Assembly (NCBI GenBank): GCA_910585555.1
Contig: CAJUFU010000050.1
Coordinates: 1 to 21,104, forward strand
Length of the DNA: 21,104 nt
Direction: 5' to 3'
Source: an uncultured Lachnospiraceae bacterium
Lineage (GTDB): Bacteria > Bacillota > Clostridia > Lachnospirales > Lachnospiraceae
The notes beneath the pieces were generated by a model. It was not told where the DNA came from. It ran no database searches and worked only from the letters and a program-made list of their open reading frames with translations. Made by a program: the position numbers and the translations under genes. The stretch's first letter is position 1; each line of letters starts with the position of its first letter. This document shows, one piece after another, positions 15,315 through 21,104 of this stretch.

Positions 15315-16841
15315 ATGTACGATAATCAGTATCCTAATGATTACACAAATCAAAATGAAAACAAACAACAGCCTGCAGGGATAGAATACCGTAACTATCA
15401 GAATAACTATCAGGGACAGAACGGTTATAACACTTATCAGCAAGGCCAGGCAGGACAGAGTGGCACGGGGCAGAATGCTTACGGCCAAAACAGCACCTAT
15501 CAGACTGGCAGCGGCAGTTACCAGTATGGCGGTACGTATGCTGGCGACTATGCCCAGATGGGCCACAAGAAGAATAAGAAAGTCCGGGGAAAGAAACCCC
15601 ATGCCGGCGGCGGTTATTTTAAGAAAGCACTTGCGGCAGTGTCCTTGGGATTGTTCTTCGGCGTTTTTGCAGGGCTGGGGCTTTATATCGTGGATAGTGT
15701 TTCCGGAATGTCGGCGAAAGCGGATGCGGCGGCTTCGATAGAGGAGACGGAGGATGTGCCACAAGAGACTGCGGATGTGGAAGAGGCGGCCAAAGAGACG
15801 GTGAATCAGACGGCATCCGGTATCAAGAAGACGGACACGGTAACAACCGTTGTCTCCGATGTGTCAGACGTGGTGTCGGAAGTGATGCCCTCCATCGTTG
15901 CGGTCAACAACCATTATACGGAGACCATGTCCTATTTCGGGCAGTCCATGAGCAGTGAGGCGGATGCCAGCGGCTCCGGCATCATTGTAGGCCAGAATGA
16001 TACAGAACTTCTGATCGTAACCAACTATCATGTGATAGAAGATACGGATAAGCTGACGGTGCAGTTCGTGGAAGGCAGTGAGGCGGAAGCGCTGATCAAG
16101 GGTATGGATCCCAATATGGATTTGGCGGTCATCGCTGTACCGGTGGAAGAGATATCTTCTAAGACATTACAGGAGATTAAGGTAGCTACTCTGGGCGATT
16201 CCGATTCCCTGGTGGTGGGCGAGCCTGCTATTGCAATCGGCAACTCTCTGGGCTATGGCCAGTCGGTGACCACGGGTGTGATCAGTGCGCTGGACAGAAG
16301 TATTGAGATAACCGGCAGTGCGGACGGTACTTTTATTCAGACGGATGCGGCCATCAATCCGGGTAATTCCGGCGGGGCGCTTTTAAATATCAAAGGAGAA
16401 GTGATTGGCATCAACTCCAACAAGATTGGCGGCAGTGCAGTGGAAGGCATGGGCTATGCAATTCCCATCTCAGCGGCAAGTCCTATCATCGCAGACCTGA
16501 TGCTCAGGGAGACGAAGAGCAAGGTAGCCGAGGAGGAGAGAGGATATCTGGGTATTTCCGGTATCAGCGTTACCCAGGAAGTGTCGCAGGCCTACGGTAT
16601 GCCGGAGGGCGTCTATGTGGCACAGGTGTATGAGAATACCGCGGCATCCAGGGCCGGCCTTAAGAAGGGCGATATCATTATGGAGTTTGACGGAGATAAG
16701 ATTACCTCTATGGAAGAATTGCAGAGAGAACTGGAATTTTATGCAAAAGGCGATACCGTAAAGGTGAAGGTCATGACGATGACGTTAAACGGCTATGAGG
16801 AGATTACGGTGGAGATGACGCTTGGGAATAAGGTGCAGTAA
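15315..16841 (+). CDS. htrA: Membrane-anchored HtrA/DegP-like serine protease
   Basis: The protein has 508 residues. The order is typical of Gram-positive HtrA: cytoplasmic tail, one transmembrane helix (about 105-127), linker, trypsin-like domain (about 180-400) and one PDZ domain (about 408-505). It degrades or refolds misfolded exported proteins at the outer membrane surface. The catalytic triad is visible as His239 in TNYHVI, Asp269 in NMDLAVI and Ser352 in GNSGGAL. The PDZ carboxylate-binding loop reads GYLGI (410-414). The tail (1-80) is unusually rich in Gln, Tyr, Asn and Gly. The ATG follows AAAGGAGAG at normal spacing. The gene is monocistronic, with upstream phased repeats and a strong terminator, which suggests stress-controlled expression. 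Confidence 0.93.
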   Translation: MYDNQYPNDYTNQNENKQQPAGIEYRNYQNNYQGQNGYNTYQQGQAGQSGTGQNAYGQNSTYQTGSGSYQYGGTYAGDYAQMGHKKNKKVRGKKPHAGGGYFKKALAAVSLGLFFGVFAGLGLYIVDSVSGMSAKADAAASIEETEDVPQETADVEEAAKETVNQTASGIKKTDTVTTVVSDVSDVVSEVMPSIVAVNNHYTETMSYFGQSMSSEADASGSGIIVGQNDTELLIVTNYHVIEDTDKLTVQFVEGSEAEALIKGMDPNMDLAVIAVPVEEISSKTLQEIKVATLGDSDSLVVGEPAIAIGNSLGYGQSVTTGVISALDRSIEITGSADGTFIQTDAAINPGNSGGALLNIKGEVIGINSNKIGGSAVEGMGYAIPISAASPIIADLMLRETKSKVAEEERGYLGISGISVTQEVSQAYGMPEGVYVAQVYENTAASRAGLKKGDIIMEFDGDKITSMEELQRELEFYAKGDTVKVKVMTMTLNGYEEITVEMTLGNKVQ

Positions 16842-16862
16842 GAAGTAATAGGATGATTTGAG

Positions 16863-16892
16863 AAAAAGGCGGTTGGGATGAACCGCCTTTTT
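16863..16892. terminator. Bidirectional-looking intrinsic terminator after htrA
   Basis: AAAAAGGCGGTT and AACCGCCTTTTT form a perfect 12-bp stem around the loop GGGATG. Flanking A and T runs allow function on either strand. It lies 22 bases after the htrA stop. Confidence 0.9.
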
Positions 16893-16943
16893 CGATGTGT
16901 GCGGATGTTATCAATTCGGATATGGGGAGCGGTTTAGAAAATG

Positions 16944-16977
16944 TTTACTTGTGGGAATGTGGTTTTTATACTATGAT
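16944..16977 (+). promoter_or_regulatory. Promoter(s) upstream of the clpX-like gene
   Basis: TTTACT (16944-16949) and TATACT (16967-16972) are 17 bases apart. An overlapping alternative is TTGTGG (16949-16954) with TATGAT (16972-16977), also 17 apart. Either would start a transcript near 16980-16985, upstream of the hairpin at 17018. A second possible start is the extended -10 TGATATAAA at 17079-17087, downstream of the hairpin, though its -35 is poor. Confidence 0.5.
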
Positions 16978-17017
16978 AGAAAAGGAAAAGAAATCATATA
17001 ACAGAGAGTGAGATTGT

Positions 17018-17045
17018 AAAATGCCAGAGAATGGGGCATTTTTTT
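17018..17045 (+). terminator. Leader terminator / possible attenuator before clpX-like gene
   Basis: AAAATGCC (17018-17025) pairs with GGCATTTT (17035-17042) and runs into a T tract to 17045. It lies between the upstream promoter and the start codon at 17122, so transcription from that promoter would have to pass it. This is an attenuator arrangement, but no clear competing antiterminator helix or leader peptide was found. Confidence 0.5.
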
Positions 17046-17121
17046 CAAAGCGGAATCGTGAAATTTCGTGTGAGAGTGTGATATAAATGACGACTGTGTC
17101 AGAAAGGGAGAAACTGAGGAT

Positions 17122-18807
17122 ATGTTTGACGATAAGTATACTGATATAGAGAAAGAAAAAGAGGGCAGGACCTGGGATTTTAGGGAAGTGGAGGATGCTG
17201 AGGAACAAAGAGAGGCACTCCGCAGACTGCGAAGAGAGGGTATGGCAGGGGAAGAAAGGTCTGTGTCTGCGCAGGAAGCCTCTGCTGTGACGATGCATCA
17301 GGAAGAGGATGCGCCAAAGAGCGATGCGCAGGAAAAGAAAGATGAGCTGGCCGGAGAAAAGAAAGAGGTCATAAAAGCGGATGAGGAGAAGAAGGAACGT
17401 GACGACGGTTATGAGGACGTCTGCTTTATCTGCCGCAGGCCGGAGAGTAAGGCAGGCAGGATGTTCCATCTGCCAAACCATATCTGCGTCTGTGATGACT
17501 GTATGCATAAGACCATGGATACGGTCAGCCAGTTTGATTATCAGGGACTTTTAAATCGTGATGATACAGACGATTTAAATGGAAGGGGTTTTCCCAATAT
17601 CAGCTTTGTCAATCTGGCGGATTTGCGTGGAGACGGCGGGATACCCAATAAACAGAAACCCAAGAAAAAGAAGAAAAAGGATGCCCAGGCGGAGATTGAT
17701 ATCCGCAATATCATGCCGCCCCATAAGATCAAGGCCAAGTTAGACGAGTATGTGGTAGGGCAGGAACATGCGAAGAAAGTTATGTCAGTGGCGGTCTATA
17801 ACCATTATAAGAGAGTGGCCACCGGCACCATGGATGAGATAGAGATTGAGAAGTCAAATATGCTCATGATCGGGCCTACGGGCTGTGGTAAGACTTATCT
17901 GGTCAAGACCCTGGCCAGATTATTGGATGTGCCGTTGGCCATTACGGATGCCACCTCTCTTACAGAAGCCGGCTATATCGGCGATGATATTGAAAGCGTG
18001 GTGTCTAAGCTTCTGGCGGCGGCGGACAATGATGTGGAGCGGGCAGAGCGGGGTATCATTTTCATTGACGAGATTGATAAGATAGCCAAGAAAAAGAATA
18101 CGAACTCCCGGGATGTGAGCGGGGAGTCGGTACAGCAGGGCATGTTGAAACTTTTGGAGGGCGCGGAGGTGGAGGTGCCTGTCGGTGCGAACTCCAAGAA
18201 TGCCATGGTGCCCCTTGCCACGGTCAATACCAAGAATATTCTGTTTATCTGCGGCGGTGCTTTTCCGGATTTGGAAGAGATTATCAAGCAGAGATTGAAC
18301 AAGAAGACTTCCATTGGCTATAGTGCGGAGCTGAGGGACAAGTATGATAAAGAGAAAAACATCCTCAACAGGGTGACGGTGGAGGATATTAAGAAATTTG
18401 GTATGATACCAGAATTTATCGGCCGTCTTCCGGTTATCTTTACGTTAGAAGGCCTTACCAAAGAGATGATGGTCAAGATTTTAAGCGAGCCTAGAAACGC
18501 TATTTTGAAACAGTATCAGAAACTTCTGGAATTGGATGAAGTGCAGCTTTGCTTTGATCAGGGAGCGCTGGAGGCGATAGCCGATAAGGCCATAGAAAAG
18601 GACACAGGCGCCAGGGCGCTTCGCGCTATCATTGAGGAATTTATGCTGGATATTATGTATGAAGTGCCAAAGGATGACAATATAGGCCGCGTGACCATCA
18701 CAAGAGAATACATTGAAGGGACGGGAGGCCCGGTGATCGATATCCGCAGCAACAGTATGGAGCATCCCGATCATCTGAATGTGATAGAACAGGAAATGGA
18801 GGCATAG
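17122..18807 (+). CDS. clpX: Atypical long ClpX-like AAA+ unfoldase
   Basis: ClpX hexamers unfold proteins and feed them to ClpP. This 561-residue form is about 140 longer than common ClpX. Residues 1-97 are a charged, probably disordered extension. The zinc-binding domain has CFIC (101-104) and CDDC (124-127). A lysine run lies at 179-187. The AAA+ core has EYVVGQEHAK (209-218), Walker A GPTGCGKT (251-258), the pore loop GYIG (284-287), Walker B IIFIDEIDK (312-320), VSGESVQQ (332-339), sensor FICGGAF (375-381) and GARALR (496-501). The RKH pore loop of standard ClpX is replaced by ANSKNAM (356-362). The ClpP-docking tripeptide IGF appears as IGY (398-400). The gene is not beside clpP or lon, so it may be a second, specialised ClpX. 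Substrates are unknown. ATG follows AAAGGGAG-like purines. Confidence 0.85.
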   Translation: MFDDKYTDIEKEKEGRTWDFREVEDAEEQREALRRLRREGMAGEERSVSAQEASAVTMHQEEDAPKSDAQEKKDELAGEKKEVIKADEEKKERDDGYEDVCFICRRPESKAGRMFHLPNHICVCDDCMHKTMDTVSQFDYQGLLNRDDTDDLNGRGFPNISFVNLADLRGDGGIPNKQKPKKKKKKDAQAEIDIRNIMPPHKIKAKLDEYVVGQEHAKKVMSVAVYNHYKRVATGTMDEIEIEKSNMLMIGPTGCGKTYLVKTLARLLDVPLAITDATSLTEAGYIGDDIESVVSKLLAAADNDVERAERGIIFIDEIDKIAKKKNTNSRDVSGESVQQGMLKLLEGAEVEVPVGANSKNAMVPLATVNTKNILFICGGAFPDLEEIIKQRLNKKTSIGYSAELRDKYDKEKNILNRVTVEDIKKFGMIPEFIGRLPVIFTLEGLTKEMMVKILSEPRNAILKQYQKLLELDEVQLCFDQGALEAIADKAIEKDTGARALRAIIEEFMLDIMYEVPKDDNIGRVTITREYIEGTGGPVIDIRSNSMEHPDHLNVIEQEMEA

Positions 18808-18843
18808 AATAAGGATAAGAGGATACGTGGGTGAAAGGACAGA

Positions 18844-18867
18844 TTTTCATAGCGGAAGCTATGGGAA
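18844..18867 (+). other. Hairpin with GGAA tetraloop between clpX-like and subtilase genes
   Basis: CATAGC and GCTATG enclose a GGAA (GNRA-type) loop. Two G-U pairs and two A-U pairs can extend the stem to ten. It lies 16-39 bases before the TTG start of the subtilase, which has no good ribosome binding site. It could protect or stabilise the mRNA or affect initiation. Confidence 0.35.
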
Positions 18868-18882
18868 GCTGTTAACAGAAGT

Positions 18883-20577
18883 TTGACCTGTCAGGAAAAA
18901 ATCTTATCAAATGATTATGTTGATCTTATCACGGATTATGAAGGGGCAGAGCAGTTCTTTGAAGCAATGGGTTCGGATTTCTGCCATCACAGGATAGATG
19001 AATATTATGGTGTTACGAATGTGAGGCGGAGTGATACACCACCTATGTCCATCGGTTATTATGGCTATTCTGCCATTCCTAAGTTGTATGGATTGATGCA
19101 GACCGGGAATGTGCCGTTCAATCCGGAGTGCCTGAATGCCATGGGCAATATCCAGGTGCAGAATCCGCCTCTTGCACTGCAGGGGAATGGTGTGATCATC
19201 GGATTTATCGATACGGGAATTCGTTATGAACTGGATGTCTTTCGAAAAGAAGATGGCAGCACCCGTATTGTCTCCATCTGGGATCAGACCATACAGACAG
19301 GGACGCCCCCGGAGGGATTTGCCTATGGCACGGAGTACCGCCGGGCTGATATCAATCGTGCACTGGCGGTTGACGACCCCTTGTCTGTGGTGCCTACCAC
19401 GGACACCATTGGGCATGGTACACAGATGGCATCCGCCGCGGCGGGAAGTCTCTTAGACCAGGGACTGACGTTTAGAGGCGCCGCGCCCCAGGCGGATATC
19501 GCGGTGGTCAAGTTAAAAGGGGCCAAACAATATCTCAGGGATTATTATCTGATCGCTGACGATGCAGAGGCTTATCAGGAAAATGATATCATGGAGGCTG
19601 TCAAGTATATACAGCAGATGGCGGTGCCTTTCAGCAAGCCGGTGGTGATTGTACTCGGTATTGGCACCAACATGGGCAGTCACGACGGTACGTCTCCCCT
19701 GGCATCTTACCTGAATATCGTTGCAAGCCGCAGAAGCCGTTCGGTAGTTGTCTGCGGGGGCAATGAGGGGGATAAGGAGCACCATTATGAGCATTCTATG
19801 CCCAGCGATGTGGAGATTCGGGTATCAGAGCGCATGAAGGGCTTTTGTATGGAATTGTGGGGAAGCCTGCCGGATGACTATGCCATTTCCATACGCACTC
19901 CCGGAGGAGAAGTGTCTTCGGTACTGGATTTCCGCAATGGAATTGACAAAACAATTTATTATATTTTTGACAGGACCAGGATAACGCTGGCGGTGGTTCT
20001 GGTGGAGAAGGATGCGGGAGATCCTTTGGTATTTATACGTTTTGACAATCCCACACCGGGCATCTGGACGGTGTCGGTAAGCCCTTCTGAGAGACAGATG
20101 CGGGGCACGGGACTTTATCATATGTGGCTGCCGATAGAACAGTTTCTGGAACAGAGCGTGACGTTTCTTGCGCCCAGTCCGGAGGTGACATTGACAGAGC
20201 CTTCCAATGCGGCGCAGGTTATCACGATATCGGCATACAACAGTCACACGGACAGCTGGTATCCTGTTTCCGGCAGAGGATACACCCGGAACGGCGGCAT
20301 TAAACCGGATTTGGCGGCGCCGGGAGTGAGGGTGCCGGCAATTCTGGGAGAAGAGAGCGGTTCTTGTATGGCGGCGGCGCTGGCAGCGGGGTGCGCGGCC
20401 CAGTTCATGGAATGGGCCATTGTGGACAGAAGCGCGCCGGCAGTGGACAGCAGGGGGACGAAAAGTTATCTGATTCAGGGGGCGGAACGTTCCGGTGACG
20501 TTGTGTATCCGGATACCAGATGGGGATATGGAAAAATCAATATCAACGGGACTTTTGAGACGTTGGCGAGATTGTAG
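18883..20577 (+). CDS. Csp-like S8 subtilase with Cys in place of catalytic Ser
   Basis: The protein has 564 residues and no signal peptide or membrane helix. It resembles the clostridial S8 group that includes the Csp proteins acting in spore germination. The N-terminal region (about 1-95) is family-specific. The subtilisin fold has Asp110 in GFIDTG, His178 in IGHGTQMA and oxyanion Asn294 in CGGNEG. A beta-rich jelly-roll-like insertion spans about 308-440. The C-terminal motif is GSCMAAALAAG (493-503), where active subtilases have G-T-S-M-A, so position 495 is Cys (codon TGT at 20365-20367). It may be a thiol variant, a weak enzyme or a pseudoprotease. No other in-frame start exists between the stop at 18850 and the TTG. 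The ribosome site is weak, so the exact start is uncertain. Its role is unknown. Confidence 0.85.
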   Translation: MTCQEKILSNDYVDLITDYEGAEQFFEAMGSDFCHHRIDEYYGVTNVRRSDTPPMSIGYYGYSAIPKLYGLMQTGNVPFNPECLNAMGNIQVQNPPLALQGNGVIIGFIDTGIRYELDVFRKEDGSTRIVSIWDQTIQTGTPPEGFAYGTEYRRADINRALAVDDPLSVVPTTDTIGHGTQMASAAAGSLLDQGLTFRGAAPQADIAVVKLKGAKQYLRDYYLIADDAEAYQENDIMEAVKYIQQMAVPFSKPVVIVLGIGTNMGSHDGTSPLASYLNIVASRRSRSVVVCGGNEGDKEHHYEHSMPSDVEIRVSERMKGFCMELWGSLPDDYAISIRTPGGEVSSVLDFRNGIDKTIYYIFDRTRITLAVVLVEKDAGDPLVFIRFDNPTPGIWTVSVSPSERQMRGTGLYHMWLPIEQFLEQSVTFLAPSPEVTLTEPSNAAQVITISAYNSHTDSWYPVSGRGYTRNGGIKPDLAAPGVRVPAILGEESGSCMAAALAAGCAAQFMEWAIVDRSAPAVDSRGTKSYLIQGAERSGDVVYPDTRWGYGKININGTFETLARL

Positions 20578-20627
20578 GATACTATATGGAAACTTTTATA
20601 CCTTGTCATGAATATGTTATGTGGTGT

Positions 20628-20670
20628 GAAGCAGGCAGTAAAATGCCTGCTTCTGGTATTTTATTTAACG
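20628..20670 (+). terminator. Intrinsic terminator after the subtilase
   Basis: GAAGCAGGCA and TGCCTGCTTC form a perfect 10-bp stem around GTAAAA. The downstream tract is T-rich but interrupted (TGGTATTTTATTT). Confidence 0.75.
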
Positions 20671-20733
20671 TAGCAGTAGTCAACCATATGTCCCACGAAA
20701 ATATGAGAGATTCGATGATTTTTATTCAAAAAA

Positions 20734-20762
20734 GTGAAAAATGATAGAGGATATGTTATGAT
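20734..20762 (+). promoter_or_regulatory. Candidate promoter for the SIR2-like gene
   Basis: GTGAAA (20734-20739) and TATGAT (20757-20762) are separated by 17 bases. They lie in the AT-rich 145-base stretch between the subtilase terminator and the next start codon. The surroundings are AT-rich, so chance matches are more likely here. Confidence 0.35.
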
Positions 20763-20814
20763 AAATTGAGAAGAAATGATGCTTTATATGCACATAAATA
20801 CGGAGGAAATGTAG

Positions 20815-21102
20815 ATGAATGATTATATAAAGTCTGAAATAGAAAATATAATTTCTGAATTTCAGCAGCTTCCATTTTTATTTGTTGGCACCGGATTGTC
20901 CATGCGTTATGCACATGCGCCTAGCTGGAATGAATTATTGTATGATATTTGGAAAATAGTTAATCCTTCAAAAAAAGAACGCGATTATGAAAAATTGCGG
21001 CAAGGAATTGAAATGGATGTTAACTCCAAGTTTTCGGGTTTGACATCAGATGAATATTCTAACGTTTCGGAGCCACCGTTTTATCGCTTGAGAGCCATTT
21101 GA
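20815..21102 (+). pseudogene. SIR2-like domain protein, N-terminal fragment (probably truncated)
   Basis: The frame has 95 codons, with CGGAGG ending eight bases before the ATG. Residues 18-28 (QLPFLFVGTGL) plus SWNELLYDIW (37-46) match the start of SIR2-like NAD-binding domains: a glycine-rich loop followed by a W-x-E-L-L helix. Such domains occur at the N terminus of large bacterial anti-phage proteins (for example SIR2-HerA or SIR2-type AVAST), where they consume NAD. Those proteins are several hundred residues long, so 95 is far too short. The last residues (about 80-95) do not look like the family, which suggests a frameshift, a nonsense change or an inserted element near 21055. The region is much more AT-rich than the genes before it, consistent with acquisition. 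The window ends two bases after the stop, so the cause cannot be seen. Confidence 0.55.
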
Positions 21103-21104
21103 TT

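Noticed and set aside
1..21104. CRISPR arrays, tRNA or rRNA genes, complete insertion sequences
   Set aside because: I looked for regularly spaced repeats, cloverleaf-like segments, transposase motifs and terminal inverted repeats, and found none that I could support.

Overview
The window looks like chromosomal DNA of a Gram-positive clostridium, most likely a member of the Lachnospiraceae. The signs are strong AGGAGG-type ribosome binding sites, frequent TTG and GTG starts, moderate GC, a LytR-CpsA-Psr protein, a Csp-like subtilase without a signal peptide, and many family-2 glycosyltransferases of the kind found in clostridial rhamnan and wall-polysaccharide loci. This assignment is inferred from gene content. 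No rRNA or other marker gene is present.

Region 1 (1-9383) is a surface-polysaccharide assembly cluster, all on the + strand. It starts with the 3' end of a tandem glycosyltransferase. Next come a methyltransferase fused to a kinase-like domain (architecture resembling the E. coli O9a chain terminator WbdD), a glycosyltransferase with a C-terminal beta-rich tail, a phosphohexomutase with its own promoter, and two more GT2 enzymes. A strong terminator closes the region.

Region 2 (9406-15167) continues the same theme. A polyprenyl-phosphate sugar-1-phosphate transferase would start the lipid-linked repeat. A LytR-CpsA-Psr protein would attach finished polymer to the wall. A rhamnosyltransferase-like GT2 lies directly before glmS. 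The mutase and GlmS supply hexose-1-phosphate and glucosamine-6-phosphate, so precursor supply, priming, elongation, possible end-capping and wall attachment all appear here. No flippase, ABC exporter or dTDP-rhamnose gene is in view. They may lie outside the window.

Region 3 (15168-20670) carries quality-control genes: a membrane-anchored HtrA-type protease behind three helically phased CACAATT repeats, an atypical long ClpX behind a leader that ends in a terminator-like hairpin, and a Csp-like subtilase whose catalytic serine position is cysteine.

Region 4 (20671-21104) is visibly richer in A and T. It holds the first 95 codons of a SIR2-like gene whose frame closes two bases before the window ends. 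This could be the edge of a defence or otherwise acquired island, with the SIR2 gene broken or interrupted.

The points most worth following are the WbdD-like fusion in a Gram-positive wall cluster, the Ser-to-Cys subtilase beside the divergent ClpX, the phased operator upstream of htrA, and the truncated SIR2 gene.
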